Part shown: piece after piece, positions 7,814 to 15,707 of the stretch | Position numbering within the stretch: position 1 is the first letter of the stretch | Layout of the letters: each line of letters opens with the position of its first letter | From: Parcubacteria group bacterium GW2011_GWE2_39_37 | GTDB taxonomy: Bacteria > Patescibacteriota > Patescibacteriia > Patescibacteriales > GWE2-39-37 | Direction: 5' to 3' | Length of the DNA: 38,596 nucleotides | NCBI GenBank assembly: GCA_000995135.1 | Contig: LBWY01000006.1 | Span: 1 to 38,596, forward strand | The notes under the pieces: generated by a model | What the model saw: only the letters and a program-made list of their open reading frames with translations | Database searches by the model: none | What the model was told of the DNA's origin: nothing | Made by a program: the position numbers and the translations under genes

Positions 7814-8545
7814 TTATTTTGCCAACACCCACATGGTTTCAAAAATGCTTTTTAGACTTTCATAGATTTTTGGACTTTCAATTATCAAGGCAAATTTTTC
7901 TTCAAAAGAAATAATGCCAATTTTACTACTGCCATAAATCATTATTTCAATTTTGATATTAAAAAGCTCCGAAGATATTAATTTGGTCTGGCGCAATGAT
8001 TGAGGATTGGTGGCAGCATGTTTTCGCATCAGTTCATTATCCGGCAAAATTGATCGTGCTAAAATTTTTCTTTTGATTCTTTCTGGTACATAGTAATCGG
8101 AAAAAAACTTTTCATCAAAATCACTGATATAGGTTTCAGAGTACATCATGCATAGTTCTCTATTTGGATAATTCAAAGCATCCTTAAGCACTTCTTTAAG
8201 TCCTTCTGTGCCTTCGAAATAACGTATCTCTGGTTTTCTGTCTATCAAATTGGTAAAGGTTAGTAGTTGTGGAACTAGTTTGGCGATACGCTGAGTTTTT
8301 TCTTCCATTAATCTTTCTAAATTTCTTGGGTCCTCGGCAAAGAAAAGGGTTTTGTGTCCTTTTTTAATCATACTAATCAGACCTTTTAATTTTAGGTTGT
8401 CCAAAGAAAGATAAACAGTTGTTCTTTTGATTCCAGACTTAATCGCTATCCGGCTAACATTGGTTTCTCCAAGTTCTAAAACAGCTAAATAGATTTTAGC
8501 TTCGTTTTCATTTAAGCCCGCATCTTGTAGTTGATTGTATAGCAT
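7814..8545 (-). CDS. TrmB family transcriptional regulator
   Basis: 243 residues from the ATG at 8545. A winged helix-turn-helix occupies roughly residues 5-65 (LNENEAKIYLAVLELGETNVSRIAIKSGIKRTTVY split over the recognition helix), then a coiled linker (EEKTQRIAKLVPQL). A C-terminal domain begins at RYFEGTEGLKEVLKDAL, as in TrmB-like regulators. This family, common in archaea and CPR, often responds to sugars; the ligand here is unknown. An in-frame TTG at 8578 would add 11 residues, but the promoter at 8579-8607 puts the transcript start downstream of it. Divergent from the methyltransferase gene, which it may control. Confidence 0.85.
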   Translation of the reverse strand: MLYNQLQDAGLNENEAKIYLAVLELGETNVSRIAIKSGIKRTTVYLSLDNLKLKGLISMIKKGHKTLFFAEDPRNLERLMEEKTQRIAKLVPQLLTFTNLIDRKPEIRYFEGTEGLKEVLKDALNYPNRELCMMYSETYISDFDEKFFSDYYVPERIKRKILARSILPDNELMRKHAATNPQSLRQTKLISSELFNIKIEIMIYGSSKIGIISFEEKFALIIESPKIYESLKSIFETMWVLAK

Positions 8546-8578
8546 AATTATTTTGTCATTAGAAATGTCAACAATCAA

Positions 8579-8607
8579 ATTATAGCCTATTTTTGAAAAT
8601 AAATCAA
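8579..8607 (-). promoter_or_regulatory. Promoter of the TrmB-type gene
   Basis: On the minus strand: TTGATT (8607-8602), 17-base spacer, TATAAT (8584-8579). It sets the start of the gene at ATG 8545 rather than TTG 8578. Confidence 0.7.
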
Positions 8608-8676
8608 AATATTAGCCAAATATATTGATAAAATTCCATTTTATATCTGTCCAATTTACGCTTATTGGCATTAGTA

Positions 8677-8705
8677 ATGACAATTTATCCTTTTTCTGTT
8701 ATAGT
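8677..8705 (+). promoter_or_regulatory. Promoter of the methyltransferase / barrel-like operon
   Basis: ATGACA (8677-8682), 17-base spacer, TATAGT (8700-8705), followed by the short palindrome GGCTTAAAGCC at 8713-8723, which might be an operator. It lies about 80 bases before the start codon. Confidence 0.55.
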
Positions 8706-8786
8706 ATTTTATTGGCTTAAAGCCGGCACATTGAAAATTAATACACCCGCGGATGCAACATGGCATCGGGGATAGGAGATTTTAAG

Positions 8787-9593
8787 ATGAACTTTTCTGT
8801 AAAAGAGGCGTATGAGTACAATCACCGAATGTGGACTGGCAAAGGCGACCGTTGTACCACTATCGGAGATTTTCTTGGCAGAATTCCCAGTCTTGATTTA
8901 ATCCACCCAAGCAGAGATGAAACAATTCTTGATGCTGGATGCGGTGCCGGATTTTGTACTCGGCGGATTGCACGGATGGGAGGAAAAAAAGTTTACGGCT
9001 GTGATCGAGCGGAAACGATGCTTAGCCAGGCAATCAAGCATGAGAAAGAAGAGGTGCTAGGGATAAACTATCAATTGGCGGACATAACAAAACTTCCATA
9101 CTCCGAAGAAACCTTTGATACAGTAGTCTGTATCGCGGTGTTGATTCACAGTTCACCGCAAGAATGTCTGGCGTTTTTTAGAGAAGCATTGCGAGTTTTA
9201 AAACCAGGAGGGATGCTAATTGTCAGCACCATGCATGAGGCGCTATACAAGCTTGGAAGCGCTAACCGAACCGGCCAGTCAAGCTGGGCTCAATATCGAC
9301 CGCTGGAAAACAAGTGGCTTGCTTGGCTAAAAGATAAAAACATTCTTTGGTCCAAGAGCCGGCAGTTCGAAGAAATTTACCGCGACGCTGATGGCAACCT
9401 ATTTGTCTCACCTGTCTGGTCTCATTCCATGAACCTGCTTATGCAGCTTATGAAAAAGGCAGGGTTTGGGATGATGAATTCACAGGAACAATATGTGACA
9501 GAGGATGTGCTCAAGGCTTGCAATCAGACTGGTAAAGTCGGCTATCCGGCTTTTCAGCAGGTTATAGCGTGGAAGGCAAAAAAAAGGAGATGA
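8787..9593 (+). CDS. Class I SAM-dependent methyltransferase
   Basis: 268 residues. Motif I is ILDAGCGAGFCTRRIA, followed by the acidic motif VYGCDRAETML. The post-motif regions are LPYSEETFDTVVCIAVLIHS and LRVLKPGGMLIVST, placing it in the Methyltransf_11 group that also includes UbiE-like enzymes. The methyl acceptor is unknown. The start at 8787 follows AGGAG at 8774-8778 with eight bases between; an ATG at 8760 lacks such a site. It ends in TGA one base before the next gene starts, so the two are translationally coupled. Confidence 0.85.
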   Translation: MNFSVKEAYEYNHRMWTGKGDRCTTIGDFLGRIPSLDLIHPSRDETILDAGCGAGFCTRRIARMGGKKVYGCDRAETMLSQAIKHEKEEVLGINYQLADITKLPYSEETFDTVVCIAVLIHSSPQECLAFFREALRVLKPGGMLIVSTMHEALYKLGSANRTGQSSWAQYRPLENKWLAWLKDKNILWSKSRQFEEIYRDADGNLFVSPVWSHSMNLLMQLMKKAGFGMMNSQEQYVTEDVLKACNQTGKVGYPAFQQVIAWKAKKRR

Positions 9594-9594
9594 T

Positions 9595-10269
9595 ATGAGA
9601 TACTTTTTGGTGTTTATTCTGATGAGCGTTTGTTCGGTAGTAATTCCCCTAAGTTCTAATGCAGCTGAAATCACACTTGCCGAAACCTTTTCGACCGATT
9701 ATATAACAAAGTCGGGCAGCCAAATCGGCACAGGTCCGGTCAGCCAGACCTTGTTCAAGGCAGGACATGCTGGTTGGTATGGTTGCGTCTGGAACAATTA
9801 CGATTTTCAAATGGGAAAAACTACCGAGACCGATTTATCCATTGGAAAGATTTTCCAAACAGAAAATCATTACGGAAAGTTTTTTTTCGATCTCAGCTAT
9901 CAGTATTGGCTGGAGGAGAAAGCTTTTGAACATGTCTTGGAAGTTGCCATCAAACACCAAGGCACGGTAAACACATCAGTTGTCTGGACTAAACTCATTA
10001 CTGACGGACCAGACTTTGACCGCAACAGATTTTACCTGGAGCTCTCCAAGCCGTTGGTCGTGAATAGTTTTCTAATCACGCCTTCTGTCTCTACTGCCTA
10101 TCTTGATAATTTTTTTGGTAGTCGTGGACTGGCGCATGTGACTGTGAGGTTGAAAGGCGAGTATCAGATCAACAAAAACCTTTCAGTCTTTCTTCAGGTA
10201 AATGGACAAAAGGGAATTATTAAAAAAGACCTGCTCTATGGCGGGACAGGTTTAAAGTGGATCTTTTGA
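9595..10269 (+). CDS. Secreted protein with outer-membrane beta-barrel-like features
   Basis: 224 residues with a clear signal peptide (YFLVFILMSVCSVVIPLSSNAAE). The mature part shows alternating hydrophobic/polar strands with many aromatic residues (KFFFDLSYQYWLEEKAFEHV and KPLVVNSFLITPSVSTAYLD) and ends in Phe (GGTGLKWIF), as outer-membrane barrels do. A ribosome site AGGAGATGAT overlaps the stop of the methyltransferase gene. I do not recognise a named family. In a CPR cell, usually thought to lack an outer membrane, such a protein is unexpected; transfer, or a soluble beta-rich secreted protein, are alternatives. Confidence 0.7.
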   Translation: MRYFLVFILMSVCSVVIPLSSNAAEITLAETFSTDYITKSGSQIGTGPVSQTLFKAGHAGWYGCVWNNYDFQMGKTTETDLSIGKIFQTENHYGKFFFDLSYQYWLEEKAFEHVLEVAIKHQGTVNTSVVWTKLITDGPDFDRNRFYLELSKPLVVNSFLITPSVSTAYLDNFFGSRGLAHVTVRLKGEYQINKNLSVFLQVNGQKGIIKKDLLYGGTGLKWIF

Positions 10270-10278
10270 TAATTTTTT

Positions 10279-10308
10279 AAGGTTGGCAGTAATTTGCCAA
10301 CCTTTTTT
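10279..10308 (+). terminator. Rho-independent terminator of the methyltransferase operon
   Basis: AAGGTTGGCA (10279-10288) pairs with TGCCAACCTT (10295-10304), then TTTT. A minus-strand terminator stands back to back with it at 10316-10344. Confidence 0.9.
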
Positions 10309-10315
10309 CTTTGAA

Positions 10316-10344
10316 TAAAAAAAGCGGCTTCTGACGAAGTCGCT
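10316..10344 (-). terminator. Rho-independent terminator of the zinc-ribbon gene
   Basis: Read on the minus strand: AGCGACTTC (10344-10336), loop GTCA, GAAGCCGCT (10331-10323), then a run of T. One mismatch in a 9-bp stem. It lies seven bases past the stop codon at 10351. Confidence 0.8.
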
Positions 10345-10350
10345 GAAGAA

Positions 10351-10596
10351 TTAAAGGCGATGGCACGAAGTGTGACGGCGTATGGAATCATGAATGGTGC
10401 TTCTGGAAGCGCCTTTTTTTCTTCCTATTTTCACACGGCCGGAACCTTTGCATTTTTTGCAGGTACATTTTTCCGGCTTTTTGTCTCTGCATTTCGGACA
10501 CTCCAGATATTTCTTTTTGACAAAACTCCGCCACCAGAGTTGTTTGCCCAAAAGGCTTATTTTTACTTCACAATAATCAAATATACTCCTTCGCAT
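10351..10596 (-). CDS. Small zinc-ribbon protein (DnaJ-type Cys motifs)
   Basis: 81 residues with CPKC, then CTCKKCKGSGRV, a zinc-binding pattern like the DnaJ central domain (CxxCxGxG), and a strongly basic C-terminus (KIGRKKGASRST). The start at 10596 is supported by GGAGG seven bases before the ATG; a TTG at 10611 would overlap that site. A basic zinc-ribbon of this size may bind RNA or DNA, but no function is known to me. A TTGACA box at 10666-10661 on the minus strand may be part of its promoter. Confidence 0.65.
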   Translation of the reverse strand: MRRSIFDYCEVKISLLGKQLWWRSFVKKKYLECPKCRDKKPEKCTCKKCKGSGRVKIGRKKGASRSTIHDSIRRHTSCHRL

Positions 10597-10727
10597 ACGG
10601 ATTCCTCCCAATGAACAAGATATTGTAATCTAACAATATATTTTCATATTTAGCGGAGAGTGTCAATCTGCTTTGGAAAGCTCTTTAATATTGAAAAATA
10701 AAAGTTGAGGTTAAAAATTAAAAAGTA

Positions 10728-11774
10728 TTAAGTTAAATCTTTTAAGTGATTAAAAAATTTACCTTTTTCATTAAATAAAAATTGACGCCCACCATCATTA
10801 ATTTGACTAAGAATTATCTCCTCATCCTTTTCTTTTTTAAACATATCTTTACATAAGTTAAATAAAATATTACCCCTGGTTATTGTTTCATTGGAAAGAC
10901 TTACTTTTTTGGGGATTTTTGCTTCGATAAAATAATTATTATTTTTAAATTCTGAATAATATGTAGGTCTTTCTGCCAGGTGCATGTTTATATAAATTAA
11001 GTGAGAAAACATATCACGTAATTGCAAGGGTGTTAAAGGACCATTAATCTTTTTGACAAAATCTTTAGCAATACTAAATGTTCCACAAGAATCATTTAAT
11101 ATTGCCATTACACAAATTTGATTCATTCGTATCATAATTCCTTTACCATGTAGACTATCAACAAAATCAAAGGGCTCAATTGATTGGTGCTCTATTGCAG
11201 GGAAAATAAAGATGGATCCAATAACATTTGAATTTACAATTGCCTTTGTAAAATGACTTCTAATAATACAATGTAAGTGGTGCATCTCAGACCACTCTAG
11301 GTTATCAGAAATTTTCCTTTTTTCTTTTCTTTTGTCTAAATGCCAATTAAGAGATGAATCTTTAAAATAAGTTTTAAAATATATTAATGAAAGCCATTTA
11401 AATAATGCAAATAAATTTTCATTACTGTTAGCAAGTATATTACAAAAATCTTTATAGGGCAGTTTCCATAGTCTACTGATTGGTTCTTCGATGACTTTGC
11501 CTAATTCTGAATTGCATGACTTGCAACAGGATATTTTATACTGTCCATATTTTAAATGAGCTGTATTTGTTAATACTATTTGCTGATTATATAGATTGTA
11601 CTCCTTAAGAAGCCATTTCGGTAAAATATGCTCTTCATTAAAAATTTTAACATTTTTATCCACGCCACATATAAAACAATTATTATTTTTTACAACTTTG
11701 TTTTTAAATTCCTCAACGCTAAACAAAACAACCTTTCCACCTTTGACAATTGTTTTTGCTTGTACTGTGTACAT
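10728..11774 (-). CDS. HNH-type nuclease-like protein
   Basis: 348 residues. Near the N-terminus it has the zinc/HNH layout: CFICG, then EEHILPKWLLKEY (the His-containing centre), then SCCKSCNSELGKVIEEPI. The rest is helical and Lys-rich with no motif I know. Proteins with this layout are often found in defence or mobile regions and may cut nucleic acid; the target is unknown. It lies just outside the left repeat of the putative island. The ATG at 11774 has no good ribosome site. A TTG about 16 codons inside, preceded by GGTGGAAAGG, is another possible start. Its 5' context is partly duplicated (11770-11839). Confidence 0.7.
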   Translation of the reverse strand: MYTVQAKTIVKGGKVVLFSVEEFKNKVVKNNNCFICGVDKNVKIFNEEHILPKWLLKEYNLYNQQIVLTNTAHLKYGQYKISCCKSCNSELGKVIEEPISRLWKLPYKDFCNILANSNENLFALFKWLSLIYFKTYFKDSSLNWHLDKRKEKRKISDNLEWSEMHHLHCIIRSHFTKAIVNSNVIGSIFIFPAIEHQSIEPFDFVDSLHGKGIMIRMNQICVMAILNDSCGTFSIAKDFVKKINGPLTPLQLRDMFSHLIYINMHLAERPTYYSEFKNNNYFIEAKIPKKVSLSNETITRGNILFNLCKDMFKKEKDEEIILSQINDGGRQFLFNEKGKFFNHLKDLT

Positions 11775-11839
11775 TTTCTTTAGTAATTTTTATTCTTTAA
11801 TTTATCAATCTATAAATTTTAATACATTTTCTTTAGTAA
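11770..11839. repeat. 17-bp direct repeat spanning the start of the HNH gene
   Basis: TACATTTTCTTTAGTAA occurs at 11770-11786, covering the ATG of the HNH gene, and again at 11823-11839, 53 bases upstream in its leader. The second copy also contains an ATG on the minus strand but stops almost at once. It looks like a local duplication. Confidence 0.5.
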
Positions 11840-11947
11840 ATCTAGACAAAGTTCACAAAACTATATGCTCACTTGAACTCATTTGTATATAAGGAGGTAA
11901 TTAGAACTCTAGAAAAACCAATAATAATTATTGATTTTGGCCACAAT

Positions 11948-12148
11948 ATGGCCACAGTCAATAATCAAAAAGAAAAAGAGGTGATAAGTGTAAGACAAAA
12001 ACAAAAAATTTTCTCTAACAATAAAACAAAAAACAGACAATTAAGTCTGTTTGATGTAAAACTCTCTAAGCGGGCATCTCAGGTTCAGTACCCAGTCTTA
12101 TCAATTACCTTAGGGCTTATTTGGACATCAGTTGAGATGGCAATTTGA
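11948..12148 (+). CDS. Possible 66-aa hypothetical protein across the left repeat
   Basis: An open frame MATVNNQKEKE to WTSVEMAI. The N-terminal half is basic with RQLSLFD, while the C-terminal half (YPVLSITLGLIWTSVE) is hydrophobic. The 17-bp repeat at 12057-12073 lies in the middle, so the frame may be a chance fusion across an integration junction. A strong AAGGAGGT at 11890-11897 has no ordinary start codon at the right distance. No family is recognised; the gene is doubtful. Confidence 0.25.
   Translation: MATVNNQKEKEVISVRQKQKIFSNNKTKNRQLSLFDVKLSKRASQVQYPVLSITLGLIWTSVEMAI
12057..12073. repeat. Direct repeat, left copy (candidate attachment site)
   Basis: TAAAACTCTCTAAGCGG is repeated exactly at 33244-33260, where it reaches the 3' end of tRNA-Asp. 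In both copies a GTCTG lies exactly 12 bases before the repeat (12045 and 33232). This would be the distal end of an element integrated downstream of the tRNA. Confidence 0.5.
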
Positions 12149-12205
12149 GGCTCTCGGGTCGGGGTAAAATGAGACAAATGAGACACTATAAAAAGAATAT
12201 TATAT

Positions 12206-12272
12206 TTGACAAAATTGGCTAATTTAGCATAAATAATCAAATAAAGTATTTTTGTGTATTTTATGCTAAATT
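12206..12272 (+). promoter_or_regulatory. Promoter region with a perfect 13-bp inverted repeat
   Basis: TTGACA at 12206-12211 is followed 17-18 bases later by an AT-rich box (TAAATA). The box overlaps the left arm of a perfect inverted repeat, AATTTAGCATAAA (12221-12233) with TTTATGCTAAATT (12260-12272). This suits an operator or an mRNA hairpin in the leader of the gene at 12293. Confidence 0.5.
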
Positions 12273-12292
12273 ATAAGGAACAAACAAAAAAA

Positions 12293-13000
12293 ATGACGGA
12301 AATAGATGTAGTAAAAAAGATTGCCAAAATCAACAAGGACATGATGACCGCTGTCACTTTGCGGCCTGATTTTATTAATCAAGTAAAAGAGATTCGATTG
12401 AAATATGGCATAGACTCGGGAAAATTTACTGATGATGAAACAGTAATTGAATCATGGTTGATGAATCTGTATAAAAACAGAAGTGAGTTTGATAATTTCA
12501 ATAAAGAGATAGAAAATCTACTCCTAGACTTTAAGTTGCCCAATAATTTCAACCGCACCATGAATTCATATGTAGTAGTTAATCAGATACAACACATTCC
12601 CGGCAACAACTGTGTGATGGAATTTAGTAACAAGGAAATTAAGTTAGTTATCTACCAGAAGCCAATGAAAGAAGAGTGGCTATTCATAAAGAAACGGATT
12701 GATAAGTTTTTGGAGTTTTCTCAACAACAGAAATTCAACTTTTTAAAACAATATAATTATCCGCAAGGTAGGCGGACTCTTAAGCCGAAGCCGAAGCTAG
12801 GTCGGGATGTCGAAATACTAGAGTTGTCAAAAAAATTGGGCGAAAAAGTTAAGGGCTTTGACTATGAATATAAATATTCTGATAAGGATATTGAGGCAGA
12901 GATTTTTAACACTACATCGAAAAATGCTCGAGCTAAAAAACATATAAATATAATTAAACAGGCCAGGGTGAAGGCTAAGAAAAGACAAAAATTATACTAG
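12293..13000 (+). CDS. Hypothetical protein of the island, 235 aa
   Basis: A mostly helical, very basic C-terminal protein (RAKKHINIIKQARVKAKKRQKLY) with an acidic middle. I recognise no family. The ATG at 12293 is used because the earlier ATG at 12254 lies inside the inverted repeat and promoter region. It is followed by DNA methylase genes and a terminase-like HTH gene, so a phage or plasmid origin is likely. A 14-bp hairpin begins at its stop codon. Confidence 0.6.
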   Translation: MTEIDVVKKIAKINKDMMTAVTLRPDFINQVKEIRLKYGIDSGKFTDDETVIESWLMNLYKNRSEFDNFNKEIENLLLDFKLPNNFNRTMNSYVVVNQIQHIPGNNCVMEFSNKEIKLVIYQKPMKEEWLFIKKRIDKFLEFSQQQKFNFLKQYNYPQGRRTLKPKPKLGRDVEILELSKKLGEKVKGFDYEYKYSDKDIEAEIFNTTSKNARAKKHINIIKQARVKAKKRQKLY

Positions 13001-13031
13001 GTTATATCTTGTAGTCCACAAGATATAACCT
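12999..13031. repeat. 14-bp perfect hairpin at the stop codon
   Basis: AGGTTATATCTTGT (12999-13012), loop AGTCC, ACAAGATATAACCT (13018-13031). There is no T-run, so it is not a simple terminator. It could be an mRNA processing or stability element, or a protein-binding palindrome. Confidence 0.65.
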
Positions 13032-13053
13032 GTAGAAGAAGCGTGTGTGTTTT

Positions 13054-13080
13054 AATGATACTTATTAAGTATCATTTTTT
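13054..13080 (+). terminator. Rho-independent terminator between 12293 gene and ParB-methylase
   Basis: AATGATACTT (13054-13063), loop ATT, AAGTATCATT (13067-13076), then a T-run to 13080. It ends only 12 bases before the next start codon, so the methylase gene needs read-through or a promoter not seen. Confidence 0.75.
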
Positions 13081-13092
13081 AATTTAAACAAA

Positions 13093-14367
13093 ATGCACAC
13101 AAAAGCAAACATTGAAATCGTGCAAGTCCCGATTTCACAACTCAAGCCTGCCGACTACAACCCAAGAAAATGGGACGAATTAGCGGAAGAAAAATTAACG
13201 GAAAGTATTAAAGAGTTCGGCTTAGTCGACCCGATTATCGCGAATGGTGCCGATAACCGAAAGAATGTGGTTATCGGCGGACATTTTAGATTGCACATCG
13301 CCAAAAAATTGGGTTTTCAAGAAGTGCCTGTGATTTACCTAGACTTGCCAGACTTAAACAAGGAAAAAGAATTGAATTTACGTTTGAATAAAAATACCGG
13401 TTCATGGGACATAGACTTATTAAAAAATTTTGATACAGAATTATTGTTGGATATCGGCTTTACTGATGTTGATCTGGGCGATATGTGGAATGACATGCTG
13501 ACCATCGAAGATGACGAGTTTGATGAAATCAAAGAGTTAAAAAAAATTACTGAAACAAATATTAAAGCTGGCGATATGTTTAAGTTGGGTCGTCATAGAT
13601 TGATTTGTGGAAATTCAATGGACAAGAAAATAATTGAAAGATTAATGGGTGATGAGTTGGCTGATATTGTCTATAACGATCCTATTTATAATATTAATTT
13701 GGATTATAATAAGGGCTTGGGCGGCGGACAGAATTATGGAGGCACTACAAATGACAAGAAGTCTGATGCGGAATATAAAGAGTATCTGAAAATAGCATTA
13801 ATTAATGCTCTGGCGCATGCCAAAAAAGACCTGCATGTATTTTCCTATTGCGATCAAAATTTTATTTGGTTGGTACAGGAATTATTTAAAGAGTTAGGCA
13901 TTAAAAATCAACGCGTCTGTCTTTGGATAAAGAATGGTTTGAATTTGACGCCCCAGGTCGCCTTCAACAAGAGTTTTGAGCCAATAGTGTACGGCACCGT
14001 TGGGAAGCCTTACTTAGCTCCAATCAAGAATCTAACCGAGATAGTCAATCAAGAAATAGGCACTGGCAATCGAGCTATAGATGATATTTTGGACATGCTA
14101 GATGTCTGGCTAGAAAAAAGACTGGCCGGTCAAGATTATTTGCACCCAACTTCTAAGCCACCGACGCTTCATGAAAAACCCTTACGTCGTTGTTCAAAAA
14201 TTGATGACCTAGTATTGGATTTGTATGGAGGATCCGGAAGCACGATGGTCGGATGCGAGCAATTAAAAAGGCGGGCCTATCTAGTGGAGATCGAGCCAAT
14301 TTTTTGCCAATTAATTTTGAATAGGATGGAACAATTAACTGGTCTTAAAGCAGAATTAATAAACTAA
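13093..14367 (+). CDS. ParB-domain DNA methyltransferase (N6-adenine/N4-cytosine type)
   Basis: 424 residues. An N-terminal ParB/sulfiredoxin-like domain (about 6-95: ISQLKPADYNPRKW and the phosphate motif GGHFRLHIAKKLG) is fused to a DNA methylase of the N6_N4_Mtase family. Motif IV (near 196-199) reads NDPIY instead of the usual DPPY, and motif I comes late (VLDLYGGSGSTMVGCE), the order of the beta class. Such proteins are typical of phages and mobile elements and probably protect or mark their DNA. The Asp, first Pro and Tyr of motif IV remain, so activity is possible. It is closely followed by a second methylase, separated by only 10 bases. Confidence 0.85.
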   Translation: MHTKANIEIVQVPISQLKPADYNPRKWDELAEEKLTESIKEFGLVDPIIANGADNRKNVVIGGHFRLHIAKKLGFQEVPVIYLDLPDLNKEKELNLRLNKNTGSWDIDLLKNFDTELLLDIGFTDVDLGDMWNDMLTIEDDEFDEIKELKKITETNIKAGDMFKLGRHRLICGNSMDKKIIERLMGDELADIVYNDPIYNINLDYNKGLGGGQNYGGTTNDKKSDAEYKEYLKIALINALAHAKKDLHVFSYCDQNFIWLVQELFKELGIKNQRVCLWIKNGLNLTPQVAFNKSFEPIVYGTVGKPYLAPIKNLTEIVNQEIGTGNRAIDDILDMLDVWLEKRLAGQDYLHPTSKPPTLHEKPLRRCSKIDDLVLDLYGGSGSTMVGCEQLKRRAYLVEIEPIFCQLILNRMEQLTGLKAELIN

Positions 14368-14377
14368 TCTTAATTAT

Positions 14378-15142
14378 ATGAACATAGAAGAAGTGCAAGA
14401 CGGTGATATTTTCATCTTGGGCGATCATCGATTGGCCTGTGGCAATTGTCAAGATGAGAGGCTACTTTCAAGATTGATTGCCAAAGTTAAAATCTCCGTC
14501 GTTCTAACTGATCCCCCCTATGGAGTGGAATATACTGAGAGCAAAAATGGTTTTAAGCAAAATCTTTCTTGTGCGATTCCGATTGCTAATGATGATATTA
14601 CAAGCGATGACCAGTATAAAGAATTCAGTGCGACTTGGTTAACTGTGCTAAAGAAATATTTGGCAGAAAAAAACTCTATCTATATTTTTAATAGCGACAA
14701 AATGATTTTTGCACTTAAAAAATCACTGGATGAAACAGGGTTTAAGTTGTCGCAGTTATTGATCTGGGTCAAATCGCAAGCTGTGGTAGGGAGATTAGAT
14801 TATTTGCCTCAACATGAGTTGATCGCTTATGGCTGGTATGGCAGGCATCAATTCAGAAAAGCCAAAGACAAAAGTGTGTTATTTTTTCCAAAGCCAAGCA
14901 AGAGTAAATTGCATGCAACCATGAAACCAGTGGCGTTGCTTAGAAATTTGATTCTTAACAGCACAAAACTGGGTGAAGTTGTATTTGATGGCTTTGGAGG
15001 AAGTGGATCAACACTTATCAGTTGCGAGCAGTTAAAAAGAAAATGCATTATAGTAGAAACTGAAAAACAACATTGTTTGACGATTATTAAACGATGGGAA
15101 AAATTAACAGGGGAAGTCGCTAAAAAATATGAGTTTGCCTAA
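14378..15142 (+). CDS. DNA methyltransferase, N6_N4_Mtase family
   Basis: 254 residues. It starts with the same short motif as the methylase part of its upstream neighbour (GDIFILGDHRLACGN, compare GDMFKLGRHRLICGN). It has the canonical catalytic DPPY at 45-48 and a late motif I (VVFDGFGGSGSTLISCEQLKRK), again beta-class order, but no ParB domain. The pair looks like an old duplication or a two-subunit arrangement. It overlaps the next gene by 14 bases, so the three genes form one operon. No partner restriction nuclease is evident nearby except the unrelated type I system downstream. Confidence 0.88.
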   Translation: MNIEEVQDGDIFILGDHRLACGNCQDERLLSRLIAKVKISVVLTDPPYGVEYTESKNGFKQNLSCAIPIANDDITSDDQYKEFSATWLTVLKKYLAEKNSIYIFNSDKMIFALKKSLDETGFKLSQLLIWVKSQAVVGRLDYLPQHELIAYGWYGRHQFRKAKDKSVLFFPKPSKSKLHATMKPVALLRNLILNSTKLGEVVFDGFGGSGSTLISCEQLKRKCIIVETEKQHCLTIIKRWEKLTGEVAKKYEFA

Positions 15143-15596
15143 AGCTAGATTGAAAAAGAAGTTTATTGAGAAAGCCAAAGAAAATCCTTTGGTCAGTTCG
15201 TTGTGCCGTCAACTTGGCATAGGCCGGGCAACTTATTATCGATGGTTAGAAGAGGATAAAATCTTCAAGGCAGACTTCTTGAAAGCTCAGAAGATTGGGC
15301 AATTAGGCATCTGCGATTTAGCTGAATCAAAGATTATAAGCTTGGTTAAAAGCGAAAAGGAAAATGTGGCATTTGGCGCTGCCAAGTTTATTCTTCATAA
15401 CAACAGCCCTGCTTATAAAGATTTTAGCTTAAGTCATCAGCGACTTAAGTATGAGCAAAGAATCAAGCATTTGGAGAATGAAAACAAAGAGATTATCAAT
15501 AATGCATTGGACAAGATCGAGGTAATTTTTAGAGATTTTAGTAAACAAACTGAAGAAGAATTACCGACTGATAAAAGCGAACCTAATCAGACATGA
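15129..15596 (+). CDS. HTH protein resembling phage terminase small subunits
   Basis: 155 residues. A helix-turn-helix is seen at about 20-45 (PLVSSLCRQLGIGRATYYRWLEEDKIF). It is followed by the pattern AESKIISLVKSEKENVAFGAAKFILHNNSPAYK, typical of small-terminase-like phage proteins of the phBC6A51 type. A coiled coil follows (YEQRIKHLENENKEI), with an acidic tail. DNA recognition is likely. No large terminase is seen in the window, so this may be a remnant or reused DNA-binding protein. It overlaps the methylase gene before it. Confidence 0.7.
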   Translation: MSLPKARLKKKFIEKAKENPLVSSLCRQLGIGRATYYRWLEEDKIFKADFLKAQKIGQLGICDLAESKIISLVKSEKENVAFGAAKFILHNNSPAYKDFSLSHQRLKYEQRIKHLENENKEIINNALDKIEVIFRDFSKQTEEELPTDKSEPNQT

Positions 15597-15707
15597 TCAA
15601 TGCAGAAATATTTAAATAATTCAGCTTATAATTTTTTATAATTGTGATTTAATAAAAACATTTTATACTTTAGAAAGATCATCTTTATTTTTAATAAACT
15701 CGAATTG

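Noticed and set aside
10360-10614. Plus-strand frames across the zinc-ribbon gene
   Set aside because: The minus strand has a strong ribosome site, Cys motifs and a terminator; the plus frames are Phe-rich shadows.
11873-11947. Longer form of the doubtful 66-aa gene starting at TTG 11873
   Set aside because: A rare start with no ribosome site in front; the AAGGAGGT at 11890 lies inside the extension.
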